DNA of 64,000 bases from positions 1-64,000 of the forward strand of contig CBDANJ010000008.1 of NCBI GenBank assembly GCA_965197545.1, read 5' to 3'. This document shows positions 7,675 to 16,486 of this stretch, piece after piece. Source of the stretch: CATOSP01 sp965197545 (lineage in GTDB: Bacteria; Chloroflexota; Dehalococcoidia; Lucifugimonadales; UBA3495). Positions within the stretch are counted from its first letter, which is position 1. Every line of letters begins with the position of its first letter. The notes beneath the pieces were generated by a model. It was not told where the DNA came from and searched no databases. It saw only the letters and a list, made by a program, of their open reading frames with translations. The position numbers were made by a program, and so were the translations under genes.

Positions 7675-8783
7675 ATGCCTGCCATAAAGTACAAAGTCGA
7701 ACTGACACCATCCCAACGGTCCGATCTGATTGAGGTATCCCGCCGGGGCAAGCCGTTGGCCCGCACGGTAAAGCGGGCCCTTGCGTTGCTGAAAGCTGAC
7801 GAAGGGCTGTCGGACCGCGAGGCGGCTGAGGCGGTTTCGGTAAGCGCCCTCACTGTCGCCAGAGCGCGGAGACGGTTCGTCGATGAGGGACTCGAAGCCG
7901 CCATCAACGACCGGCCGCGGCCGGGCCGGGAGCGCAAGCTGAGCGGCAGGCAGGAAGCGCACCTGGTTGCCATCGCGTGCAGCAGTCCGCCCGAAGGACA
8001 TGTAAGCTGGACGCTCCATCTGCTGGCGGACAAGGTGGTGGAGCTGGAGTTTGCCGGGAGCATCTCCTTGGAGACGGTGCGCCAGATACTCAAAAAAACG
8101 AACTCAAGCCGTGGAAGAAGAAAGAGTGGTGCATCCCCAAGGTGAGCGGGGAGTTCGTGGCCCGGATGGAGGATGTGCTGGACCTGTACCACGAAGAGTA
8201 CGACCCGGAGCGTCCAGTGGTGTGTTTTGACGAGACCTCCAAGCAGTTGCTCGGGGATGTGCGGCCTCCCATTGAGGCCGCTCCCGGACGGATGGGGCGC
8301 TATGACACCGAGTACCAGCGAAACGGTACCCGGAACCTGTTCATGTTCTGTGAACCGAAGGGTGGCTGGAGGCGCGTCGAGGTGACCGGGAGCCGGACTG
8401 CCGTGGACTTCGCGCACCGGATGAAGTGGCTGGTGGACCAGGCCTATCCTGACGCGACAGTGGTTCGGCTGGTCCTGGACAATCTCAACACCCACAAGGC
8501 CGGCTCGCTCTACGAGGCATTTGCGCCGTCCGAGGCGCGCCGCATAGCCAAGCGCCTGGAGTTTCACCACACACCCGTTCACGGAAGCTGGCTGAACATG
8601 GCTGAAATCGAGTTGAGCGTATTCAGCAGGCAGTGTCTGAACCGCCGGATCGGCGATGAAGCGTTGCTGAGACGGGAGGTCGCGGCGCTCGAACGCGAGC
8701 GCAACGAGGCCGCCGCCATCATAGACTGGCGGTTCTCCACCCAGGACGCCCGCAGTAAGCTCAAACATGTCTATCCATCATGA
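7675..8783 (+). CDS. IS630-family transposase expressed by -1 frameshift
   Basis: Two overlapping frames make one protein. The first, from the ATG at 7675, carries the helix-turn-helix part (GLSDREAAEAVSVSALTVAR) and runs to VRQILKKT. The second continues KNELKPWKKKEWCIPKVSGE and contains the DDE domain: PVVCFDETSKQL, RLVLDNLNTHKAGSLYEAF, HHTPVHGSWLNMAEIEL. The frames join at a run of seven A residues (8092-8098); a -1 slip there gives a continuous product of about 369 residues. Frameshifting on an A run is known in IS630 elements. All three acidic residues are present, so it may be active. Confidence 0.8.
8092..8098 (+). other. A7 slippage site for -1 frameshifting
   Basis: CTCAAAAAAACGAAC: reading CTC AAA AAA ACG stays in frame 1, while a one-base slip back gives AAA AAC GAA CTC and enters the DDE frame. 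The related transposase at 26456-27676 has a T7 run (minus-strand A7) at the same place. Confidence 0.6.
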
Positions 8784-8930
8784 TTACATGGAAACCTAGT
8801 GTCCCAACTGCTTTGACATGATGACTTGAAGAGCATGGGTCTCGTCGAAGAGCACCGTCGGCCAAGTATCGCAGGGTGCTCAGTCCAATATTGTCCACTC
8901 ATCATTTCAAAGAGTTCGTGCTACTAGGCT

Positions 8931-9215
8931 CGGGCGTTGCAGGCGCGGTTCGTGTCGCCGCCGGCGCGGCACGACGGCACGAAGCGGGTCAAGATGCGGG
9001 TGTCGTTCAGCGGACCGATCGAGGAAACCCCGGACAACGTGGGCGAGCACGGCGTGGATGTGGAGGGCGCGGAAGTGACGCCGGTGCGCCCCGTAGGGGG
9101 CAGCAAATGCGCTGGACGGCGGTGCGACGCGCAAAAGGACCCGCTCGGCCGGCGGCGGGGAGGTCATGTGGGAGTTCGAGACCGAGCCGGACTCGGCCGG
9201 AGACAGTAAATCCAG
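8931..9215 (+). pseudogene. Extracellular Ig-like repeat domain, degraded
   Basis: Frame 1 reads ALQARFVSPPARHDGTKRVK followed by MRVSFSGPIEETPDNVGEHG and VDVEGAEVTPVRPVGG. After a frame change it continues EVMWEFETEPDSAGDS. This pattern (small beta domain with a 'valued' strand and W-E-F/I-E-P-D-S) occurs in repeats of large secreted proteins of some Chloroflexota. Only one unit with an internal frameshift remains. Confidence 0.4.
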
Positions 9216-9635
9216 GACGGCGACCGCGGCGGAACCCGAGGAGAAGGAACACGCGAAACGAAGCTCAGCCGTCCCCCGCGTCCCAGGGTGAAGCTCAACC
9301 GCACGCGGTGCGGGAGTTGCTGGACCGGTGTGGCCGATGCGGCAGGCCATGACCTCACAGACCAACCCGCACGGCTGGACCGGGGACCCTGAAGCCCGCT
9401 GGGGGGCCGGTTTTGGCGATTCTGCGCCGGCGCATAGAGGGTTCCCTGGGGAACATCCTGTCCCCAGCGCCGACGCGGGGGAGCCGGTAACGTCCCGCGG
9501 AAAACGGGCGCTTACCGCCGTCCCGTCCATCCCCCGTGAAACCCTCGTCCTCCAGATACGCCGCCAATCCGCGGAAACCCTTGACGAAAGCATTCCAGGG
9601 TCCCACCATTTCCGCATACACTAAGCGCGGGCAGC
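9216..9635. other. 420-bp stretch without an assignable gene
   Basis: Open frames exist on both strands, for example 9355-9621 on the minus strand (88 codons, starting MYAEMVGPWNAFVKGFRG), but they mirror each other in this GC-rich DNA and I recognise no family. The stretch lies between a degraded extracellular domain and a serine recombinase gene. Confidence 0.4.
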
Positions 9636-9656
9636 ATGGAGCGGCATGGAGCGTCG

Positions 9657-10274
9657 ATGATCAACCGCCTTCCCCTCACCGTCGGCTTCGCACGGGTCAG
9701 CCAGGCCACCGAGGACCAGGGCAACCTGGAGACGCAGACCCGGCAGCTCCAGGACTACGGCGTGCACGAGCTCGTCACGGAGATCGGCTCGGGCGCCAGG
9801 AGCGACCGCCGGGCTCTGCGGGACCTGCAAGCCCGGCTTCAGGCGGGGGATACCCTTGTGGTCACCGCCATTGACCGCATCAGCCGGCGGGCCGTTGATG
9901 GCCTGCGCTTCATCAAGGACGCGACCGGCGCCGGCATCCACCTTGTGGTCCTCTCACAGCGGGAGTTCGACACGACCACCCCCACCGGGCAGCTCCTGCT
10001 GCACCTCACCCTGGCCATCGCCGAGTGGGAGTGGAGCAACATCCGGGAGCGCAGCATCCGGGGCCAGGAGCGGGCCCGGGCTGAAGGGAAACGGATCGGG
10101 CGCCCTCCGGCGCTCACTCCCGAAGCACGGCAGGAGGTGGAGCACAAGCTCCGCGAGGGGCAGTCGGTCAACCGCATCTCCCAGGTCCACCGCGTTCACC
10201 ACAGCGTGATCCGGCGGGTGGCAAGGCAGCTGGAGGACCTGGAGGCAGAGCGCCTGGCAGAAGAGCATATCTAG
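9657..10274 (+). CDS. Serine recombinase, resolvase family, full length
   Basis: 205 residues from the ATG at 9657 (another ATG at 9636 adds seven residues). VGFARVSQATEDQGNLETQT holds the catalytic Ser; DTLVVTAIDRISRRAVDGLR and EFDTTTPTGQLLLHLTLAIA complete the catalytic domain. ERARAEGKRIGRPPALTPEA leads into a C-terminal helix-turn-helix (about 165-205). The protein would recombine short dyad sites. It is followed after a few bases by a TnpB remnant, so it might be the transposase of a decayed element, but it lacks the N-terminal MerR-like domain typical of IS607 TnpA. Confidence 0.85.
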   Translation: MINRLPLTVGFARVSQATEDQGNLETQTRQLQDYGVHELVTEIGSGARSDRRALRDLQARLQAGDTLVVTAIDRISRRAVDGLRFIKDATGAGIHLVVLSQREFDTTTPTGQLLLHLTLAIAEWEWSNIRERSIRGQERARAEGKRIGRPPALTPEARQEVEHKLREGQSVNRISQVHRVHHSVIRRVARQLEDLEAERLAEEHI

Positions 10275-10277
10275 CGA

Positions 10278-10783
10278 TTGGTTACTGTACCGAGTCAGGA
10301 CGGTGAAATGACAGTCTACCCGGAGACCAGGCAGGTGACGCTCCGTCTCACCAGAACCGGCCGCCGGCGGCTCGATAAACTGCTGAAGAAACACCGGACC
10401 CTCTACAACGCGGCACTGGAGGAACGCCTCACCGCCTGGAGGACTCACCAAGAGTCCATCAGTTATGTTATCTCCGGCAGGCCCGGGAGCTGACACTGTC
10501 CGCCAGGACAGCCACGCTTGTGAGGGTCAGGGTCGGCGGCTGGCCGTGGGACATTGAGGCGGGCCGACGATGCCTACGCTGTGTGGTTCCGGCATATCAA
10601 GGCAGGGCAGCGGGGAGACCTCCCCCAGGTTCAAGTCGCCCAGCGGCTTCCGGTCCCTCCAGACCTGCGCCAGCGCAAGCACCTATCCTCGCCGCGGAAA
10701 GGGCGGACGCCACGGCAGTATCAAGATCAAGGGCCCGCTCCCGCTGCGCCTCAGGGCACAGAAGTCATTCCAAAGGGCAGCTA
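10278..10783 (+). pseudogene. TnpB-like RNA-guided nuclease, N-terminal remnant
   Basis: The first frame, KLLKKHRTLYNAALEERLTA with TWRTHQESIS-like continuation, matches the N-terminal helices of IS200/IS605-type TnpB. After frame changes QARELTLSARTATL and RFKSPSGFRSLQTC plus KIKGPLPLRLRAQ follow, the region around the WED/REC part. RuvC motifs are absent: the helicase gene starts at 10784. Confidence 0.6.
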
Positions 10784-13027
10784 ATGGTCGAACTACGCTC
10801 CTACCAGAAGGATTTATTGAGCCTGACTGAAACGGCGTTGGGAGCAACGTCGAAGTCACGGGTGATGATGCAGTTGCCCACGGGTGGCGGCAAGACCCAC
10901 ATTGCCTCCGCTTTGATGTCCGAGAGACTGAAGGACGGGGTTAAGGCTGTGTGGCTGACACATCGCAGGGAGCTGGCAAGCCAGACTGAAGGCATGTTGC
11001 GTCAGGCAGGTATTCCCGCAACCTCAAACATCCGGTGGCCCCCCGGCATCGAGGCGCCGTCACTCGCCAATGGCGTTGTGATATTGATGGCCCAAACAGT
11101 GAGCCGCAGGACTGCTAGGACTAATGTATGGGATGTTTACAACAGCAACGACATCCTGATCATTGACGAGGCCCATCATGCCACCGCCGAGGGTTGGGCC
11201 AGGGCCATAAACCATTGGCCCGGAAGTGCGTTGGGCATGACGGCTACGCCGTGGCGTCTCTCCCAGAGAGAAGGGTTCGACCATCTGTTTGGAGAATTGG
11301 CCTGTGGCCCAACGGTAGCGGATTTGCAAGCAGAGAAGTGGCTGTGCCAAGCGCGGGTAGTGTCGCCTCCTGAAGAGGACCAAATTCTTGGCGGACGGGT
11401 TGACGCAACCGGGGACTACAGCGAATCGGGCATCGAACAGGCCAACGAGAGCCGAGACGTCTGGACTGCCGGGGCGTTGCGGTTCTGGCGACAACACAGT
11501 GAAAACCGTCAAACAGTAGTCTACGCCGTATCGGTAAAGCACGCCCGAAACCTCGCGGGGGTGTTCAGCGAAGCGGGAATGCCGGCCGGCGTGTTGTTGG
11601 GTGATACACCGGACACGGAGCGGGCTGACCTGATAAGCAGATTCAAGGACGGCAGGCTCAATGCACTGATAAACGTATCCGTCGCCACCGAAGGGTTCGA
11701 CCTTCCCGACGCTGCCTGTGTAGTCCTGACACGGCCGACCATGAGCTTGTCCCTGTACCTGCAAATGGTGGGGCGCGGGTTGCGGCCCAAGCCGGACGGA
11801 GGCGACTGCCTAGTCCTTGACATGGCCGGGAATAGTTTCCGCCACGGGCTGCCGGAAGAAGACCGGGAGTGGTCGCTGAAACCACGCGGTGCGTCGCCGC
11901 CCGGAGAATGCCCGGTGTCCCGCTGCCCCGTATGCGAGACCATATCCCCTGCCGCCAGCCATTATTGCGGCAACTGTGGAGAGCCTTTCGGGGAAATGTG
12001 CAACCGCTGCGGCGCATGGCGGGCAAAGGCAAGGTGGAGCCGGAAAACGATGTGCGGCAGCGACCATGAATCAGTATGCGACCTTTGCCATCACGACTCG
12101 CACATTCGGGCACAATTGCCGGTAACCGAAGAGCTGAAGGAGTTGGCGATGTTGGCCGACGATGACGAACTCTCGCCAAGTCGTGACCCGTTTCTTAAGA
12201 ATCTTTTGGAGCAAGAGTCGCAGAGGGTCGGCGGCGCTGCCGAGGAACGCAAGAATGAACTGCGTTCCCTCGTAAGCGCCAGAGAGTCTGAACTAGCCGA
12301 CGATGATGAGCTAGACAGGGCATTCGAGGACTACCTGACGGGACTGCCGCTTGCCGAGCGGCCGCAGAGCAGGCCACAGGAGCGACGGCTCTTTAACGGG
12401 TGGGAAGCCGACCACAACAGGGAGCTTACGGAATGGCGAGATGAACTGGCCACGCTAGAATCTCTTCCGCTGGACAAACAGCTTGTCTATAACAATGCCC
12501 AAGCTCGGCTTATGAGGCTGTTCGATGCCGAAGCGAGGGAGGCGGGTCTGCTTCCCCGGCAACACAGTCGAGAGGAACCACCTCAAGCACCGGTACATGA
12601 AAAATCTGCCCCCGATTCACGTGATTCAGGTGAGTGGATGACGTTCGTCCAGCTAGGTGAATGGGGTCGAGTAAGACAAGTCGGAAGAACTTCAGTTAAG
12701 CTAGACCGGATCCGGGACCCACGTGGGAATGAAATTTCCATCACCTCTTGGTCTAATTTGCTCTTCAAGGTGGCAGAGTGGCTGATTGACCAAGGCTCAC
12801 TGACCAAGTGGAGATGTCCAGTCCAAGTTGGGAATATGACCGGCAGGTACTTGATTCACTCAACCCCTGTTCACCCGAATGGACGGCGGTCCAAGGCCAG
12901 CAGACAGCTGTCGAACGGTCTGTACATAGAGCTTCAGTGGGACCCGAGACAAATGGCGAGGCGTTGCGAAGAATTGCTGGTCTACTTTGGGCAAGACCCG
13001 GCGCAGTTTCACGTTCTGTTACGTTAG
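10784..13027 (+). CDS. SF2 DEAH-box helicase with zinc ribbon and novel C-terminal region
   Basis: 747 residues. Start chosen at 10784, preceded by AAAGGGCAG; the frame is open to 10520 but that part is read-through of the TnpB remnant. Motifs: MQLPTGGGKTHIASAL (Walker A), ILIIDEAHHATAE (DEAH), LGMTATPWR (III), NVSVATEGFDLP (V), LYLQMVGRGLRPKPDG (VI). CPVCETISPAASHYCGNCGE followed by further CxxC pairs forms one or more zinc ribbons. A long acidic/polar linker leads to a final 130-residue domain (TFVQLGEWGRVRQVGRTSVK ... WLIDQGSLTKW) that I cannot name. Relatives include type III restriction and phage-defence helicases. No nuclease or methylase gene is adjacent. Confidence 0.75.
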   Translation: MVELRSYQKDLLSLTETALGATSKSRVMMQLPTGGGKTHIASALMSERLKDGVKAVWLTHRRELASQTEGMLRQAGIPATSNIRWPPGIEAPSLANGVVILMAQTVSRRTARTNVWDVYNSNDILIIDEAHHATAEGWARAINHWPGSALGMTATPWRLSQREGFDHLFGELACGPTVADLQAEKWLCQARVVSPPEEDQILGGRVDATGDYSESGIEQANESRDVWTAGALRFWRQHSENRQTVVYAVSVKHARNLAGVFSEAGMPAGVLLGDTPDTERADLISRFKDGRLNALINVSVATEGFDLPDAACVVLTRPTMSLSLYLQMVGRGLRPKPDGGDCLVLDMAGNSFRHGLPEEDREWSLKPRGASPPGECPVSRCPVCETISPAASHYCGNCGEPFGEMCNRCGAWRAKARWSRKTMCGSDHESVCDLCHHDSHIRAQLPVTEELKELAMLADDDELSPSRDPFLKNLLEQESQRVGGAAEERKNELRSLVSARESELADDDELDRAFEDYLTGLPLAERPQSRPQERRLFNGWEADHNRELTEWRDELATLESLPLDKQLVYNNAQARLMRLFDAEAREAGLLPRQHSREEPPQAPVHEKSAPDSRDSGEWMTFVQLGEWGRVRQVGRTSVKLDRIRDPRGNEISITSWSNLLFKVAEWLIDQGSLTKWRCPVQVGNMTGRYLIHSTPVHPNGRRSKASRQLSNGLYIELQWDPRQMARRCEELLVYFGQDPAQFHVLLR

Positions 13028-13163
13028 TCCTTCCTGTTAATCAAACATCTGACCCCTATTGTCTCCACCTAACCATTTTCTCCAGCAGTTGTTTGCCACC
13101 CAGCCCAGATACGAATAGACTCCGGGAATCGACATAGGTAGGCCCTCGCGGGCGTTCCCTGTC

Positions 13164-13200
13164 ACACCACCGTGCGTACGGGTCCGTACACGGCGGTTCG
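13164..13200 (-). ncRNA. Group II intron domain V
   Basis: GAACCGCCGTGTACGG then CCGTACGCACGGTGGT forms the conserved 34-nt hairpin of domain V, the catalytic core of the ribozyme, located between the maturase stop and the intron 3' end. Confidence 0.75.
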
Positions 13201-13215
13201 GCTAGGTTAAGCGAA

Positions 13216-14589
13216 TCAGGATGCAAGACGGAAAAGGCCGAGCGAGTCAAAGTAGGCATTGGGGAAAGCAACGCTAAGGGCTGGGCTGCGGCTGATGCGC
13301 CAAGGGCCGTGAGAACTGCCAGCTGCCATCGCAGCCAGGTCCTTCTTCACGCCCCGCGCACGGAGACCAGCATACCGTCGTCGCCCCCGTCTCCATTGCT
13401 TCCAGACGACGCACCTGAGACGCCGCCGTATCCACGAGTCCAGAGTAACAAGTACCGACGGGGTTTGGCAGTGACCATAATAGCCCCGCCATCCCCTGAG
13501 ATAGACGGATAGCTCATTCACCATCCTGTCCAGCCCTATTGCCCTTGTCCGCCGGGTCAGTTCCCGTATCCGCCCCTTGAACCGGGCCAGAGATTCCGGC
13601 GCTATCCGCACCTTCGGCTCCCGCCTGGCCATGAAGCTGAACCCCAGAAACTTCCTCCCAGACGGCCTGTCCACAGCACTCTTCTCACGGTTTACCTTCA
13701 ACCTGAGCTTCCTGGTTATCCAGCGACTAATGCTTTCCATCACCCGCTCACCCGCCCGCCTGCTGTATACATAGATATTGCAATCATCCGCATACCGCAC
13801 GAAACAGTGGCCTCGCCGCTCAAGCTCCCGGTCCAACTCGTCAAGCACCACATTCGACAGGAACGGAGACAACGGCCCGCCCTGGGGCGTCCCCTCCGCC
13901 CTCTGGCTCACCAGCCCATCCTCCATCACCCCAGCGTTCAAATACGCCCGGATTAGTTTGAGCATCGCCTTGTCCCCTATCCGTTTCGCTAACTGCGCCA
14001 TCAATCGGTCGTGGTTCACCCGGTCGAAGAACTTCTCCAGGTCTATGTCCACAACCCAACTGCGACCCTCGCCTATGTATCGTTGCGCCTGAGCCACAGC
14101 CTGATGTGCAGAACGCCCCGGCCTGAATCCATAGCTATGCTCCGAGAATGTGCGGTCCCAGCGCACCTGCAAGACCTGCAACACCGCCTGCTGGATAAAC
14201 CGGTCCAGCACAGTGGGTACGCCCAGTTGACGCATACCACCACCCGGCTTGGGTATGTCCACCCGTTTCACCGGCATCGGTCTGTAGGCCCCGTTCAGCA
14301 ACTGCTCCCTTATGGCCGGCCAGTGGTCCACCAGATGGCCCCGCAGGTCTTGCACTTTCATGCCATCAACCCCAGGACTCCCCCGGTTGGACTCAACTCG
14401 TTTCAATGCCCGCTCCAGATTGCCCCGCTCACATACCTCCTCCATCAATTTCTCCACGTCCGCCGAGCTTTCAGATTTGCACGCCGCCGTAGACGTTTCG
14501 GTCCCTCCCATAGCATTCCCCGAGGCTTCACCCCGTTCGTTACCAGGCAAGGCCAACACTAGCTGGTTGTTCTGCCGCCTTACGCCCAT
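13216..14589 (-). CDS. ltrA: Group II intron reverse transcriptase/maturase
   Basis: About 457 residues. ENLERAL-type N-terminus (GNLERALKRVESNRGSPGVD), RT blocks with VDIDLEKFFDRVNHDRLM, GTPQGGPLSPFLSNVVLDEL and the catalytic FVRYADDCNIYVYS (YADD, two Asp for metals). RKFLGFSFMARREPKV and the maturase region VYLRGWRGYYGHC follow. No HNH endonuclease domain is seen at the C-terminus. The protein helps splicing and copies the intron into DNA targets. All motifs are intact, so the intron may be mobile. ATG at 14589 or 14598. Confidence 0.85.
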   Translation of the reverse strand: MGVRRQNNQLVLALPGNERGEASGNAMGGTETSTAACKSESSADVEKLMEEVCERGNLERALKRVESNRGSPGVDGMKVQDLRGHLVDHWPAIREQLLNGAYRPMPVKRVDIPKPGGGMRQLGVPTVLDRFIQQAVLQVLQVRWDRTFSEHSYGFRPGRSAHQAVAQAQRYIGEGRSWVVDIDLEKFFDRVNHDRLMAQLAKRIGDKAMLKLIRAYLNAGVMEDGLVSQRAEGTPQGGPLSPFLSNVVLDELDRELERRGHCFVRYADDCNIYVYSRRAGERVMESISRWITRKLRLKVNREKSAVDRPSGRKFLGFSFMARREPKVRIAPESLARFKGRIRELTRRTRAIGLDRMVNELSVYLRGWRGYYGHCQTPSVLVTLDSWIRRRLRCVVWKQWRRGRRRYAGLRARGVKKDLAAMAAGSSHGPWRISRSPALSVAFPNAYFDSLGLFRLAS

Positions 14590-15270
14590 GAGTTGCACAT
14601 CCTACTCGCTGCTCCCAACCGTTCGGGCCTTCATAAACCCAATAAAGGTCAACTACTATGCCCTCTGCTGACTTCTGCACCACGATCAGGGTGCCTCACG
14701 ACACCCCCAGTTCCAACCAGGAACACAGCGCAGACCTCCCAGGGTAAGAACATTAGCCTTCATCGCACGCCCGCCGAATTTACAACACCAGCCCTTGACG
14801 GATACGGACTTCATGACCACTTGCTCACTCGTCCGACTGGTATTGCCTCATATCCGGTTCCTGTCCGTCAGGCCGCGACTTTGCCACACGCTTCCTCCAG
14901 ACCCCGCCTCACGACGACGCCCTTGCGCTTCGCTAACCCTTCTCCTCCGTCAGGATGGGTAGAGGACTTCCACCTCCAAGCTAACATTCATGCCCGGCAC
15001 ACAAGAGACTGGCAAACAACCAGGTGGTTGATTGCCATGTCCGCCAACGAGGTAGCGACCAAATTTACAGGCGCATCCTCCGAAAGTCGTTCGGGCAGGG
15101 ATCACGCCCCTTCCCTTATACTGCCGGAAGCGGCAGCGTGTCAGATGTAGGCTGAAATTGCTGGGCGATAGTGCGTGGGCGCGAATTCTCATAATAGCGG
15201 TCGAAGACCAGGGAGAGTCGAAAACGGAGCGCTACGTAGGCTCACCGGAACCGATCAGGAGAGATTCACT

Positions 15271-16185
15271 ATGCCAAACGGCTTGAAGATTCTCTGGAAC
15301 GGGGTCTTGAGCTTCATCAAGTCTTGGTATTTTTGTGCCGTCTTGTTGGTGCTGTTAGCAATAGTCGTACTTGGGGCCAAGGTCGTAATATGGAAGTGGG
15401 AATGGCTACGGACGTTTGATGAGACCAAGGAGTCCAACAGCAACACGCTTAGGAACGTGGCACTGATCGTTGCCGGTGGGCTTGCGTTGGGTTTCGCGGC
15501 GTGGCGTGCCAGAATTGCGGACTCTCAATCGAGAACGGCTCAACGGGAAGCCGACACTGCCCAGGGTGGGCTTCTGAATGAACGTTACCAGAAAGGTGCC
15601 GAAATGTTGGGCAGCAATACATTGGCAACTCGAATGGGCGGAATATATGCGCTTCAACGTTTAGCGGAAGAGCATCCGAACGGGTACCATGTCCAGGTAA
15701 TGCGCTTGCTCTGTGCATTCACACGACACCCGACGGGTGAGGGTATCGAATTGGGCAGCGCCGTAAGGGATGATGTCCAATCAGTCATATATGCTATTCG
15801 CGCTTGTCGCAAGAATAAAACCGCATTAGAACTGGAGCAGGCCGAAAAGTTTAGGCTCGACCTAACTGGAGCACAACTCCATGGCACTGACTTGTCGGAC
15901 ATCGACCTCTCCAATGCCGATTTGCCCCGAGCCGACTTATCCAGAGCATACTTGGGACGAGCTGTTCTGTCCGGGGGATGCCTCTATAAAGCAAACCTAG
16001 CCGGCGCTACTTTGTCTGGTACAGACATAAATGGGGCGAACCTGTCGGGTGCAAGATTGACAGCAGATTCGGCGGTCGATAGAACTCCACTAGCGGGTCT
16101 CACTCAACAGCAGTTGGATTCTGCCTGCGCAGACTTGAACAATCCACCAATCCTAAACCAAAGCCAAGGTGAAATGCGCAGATAG
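15271..16185 (+). CDS. Membrane-anchored pentapeptide-repeat protein, C-terminus altered by a MITE
   Basis: 304 residues from the ATG at 15271. Residues 17-40 (WYFCAVLLVLLAIVVLGAKV) and 63-78 (VALIVAGGLALGFAAW) are membrane segments. A helical region QRLAEEHPNGYHVQVMRLL follows. Residues about 200-270 are pentapeptide repeats (LTGAQLHGTDLSDIDLSNAD, A(D/N)LXX pattern) forming a right-handed beta helix. The family tail QQQLDSACADLNNPP is reached, but the last 12 codons come from a MITE inserted at 16153. Such transmembrane pentapeptide proteins often stand beside signalling or defence genes; the STAND NTPase follows. Confidence 0.75.
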   Translation: MPNGLKILWNGVLSFIKSWYFCAVLLVLLAIVVLGAKVVIWKWEWLRTFDETKESNSNTLRNVALIVAGGLALGFAAWRARIADSQSRTAQREADTAQGGLLNERYQKGAEMLGSNTLATRMGGIYALQRLAEEHPNGYHVQVMRLLCAFTRHPTGEGIELGSAVRDDVQSVIYAIRACRKNKTALELEQAEKFRLDLTGAQLHGTDLSDIDLSNADLPRADLSRAYLGRAVLSGGCLYKANLAGATLSGTDINGANLSGARLTADSAVDRTPLAGLTQQQLDSACADLNNPPILNQSQGEMRR

Positions 16186-16304
16186 TGGAGGTCAAACAGT
16201 GGTGCCGGACCATTCTCCAAGTACGGATGAGAGGGCTTCACTGGCGCAACCAAGCCAATTTTCATCGCCCCTCGAATGTACATCCCACCTTGGCTTTAGT
16301 TTAG
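16153..16304. mobile_element. MITE of family A (IS630-type ends), copy 1
   Basis: 152 bp, from CTAAACCAAAGCCAAGGTG to CACCTTGGCTTTAGTTTAG; the ends are inverted repeats matching those of the element at 48520-49668. It carries no gene and is base-for-base identical to the copy at 26301-26452 as far as I can compare. It inserted into the 3' end of the pentapeptide gene. Confidence 0.9.
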
Positions 16305-16486
16305 GAGCTTTGGACAGTGTAGATTCAAAGCCTTTGGCTTGGCACGAACGGCCATGTTAACCAGGTGGCTGAATTCCAGATTTCCGGGAGCAGATCAAGT
16401 CCTAGCAAGACTAATGTCGCGGTTGGTACTAAACCGAGGGCAGGTCACCAGAACAACAGCGTCTCGAAGAGATGTAGGAGATTACA

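Larger units (their letters stand above)
7591..8803 (+). mobile_element. IS630-family insertion sequence, apparently complete
   Basis: A two-frame IS630 transposase is flanked by short imperfect terminal repeats: ACTGGTTCATG at the left end and CATGGAAACCTAGT at the right. The exact ends are estimated from these repeats. Related transposases lie at 26456-27676 and, as a fragment, at 25890-26296. Confidence 0.7.
13134..15002 (-). mobile_element. Group II intron with reverse transcriptase gene
   Basis: The minus strand begins at 15002 with GTGTGCCGGGCATGAATG, a typical group II 5' end (GUGYG). It ends near 13134 with CCTACCTAT after domains V and VI. In between lie conserved 5' domain sequence (GTGGTGCAGAAGTCAGCAGA) and a maturase gene. 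Total length about 1.87 kb is normal. The flanks are non-coding and contain an inverted TGGCAAACAAC motif (13090-13100 minus, 15012-15022 plus). Confidence 0.8.

Noticed and set aside
7602..8768. 388-codon minus-strand frame
   Set aside because: Antisense to the IS630 transposase.
9355..9621. 88-codon minus-strand frame as a small gene
   Set aside because: An equally long frame exists on the other strand and no family is recognised; kept only as a note in the 9216-9635 stretch.
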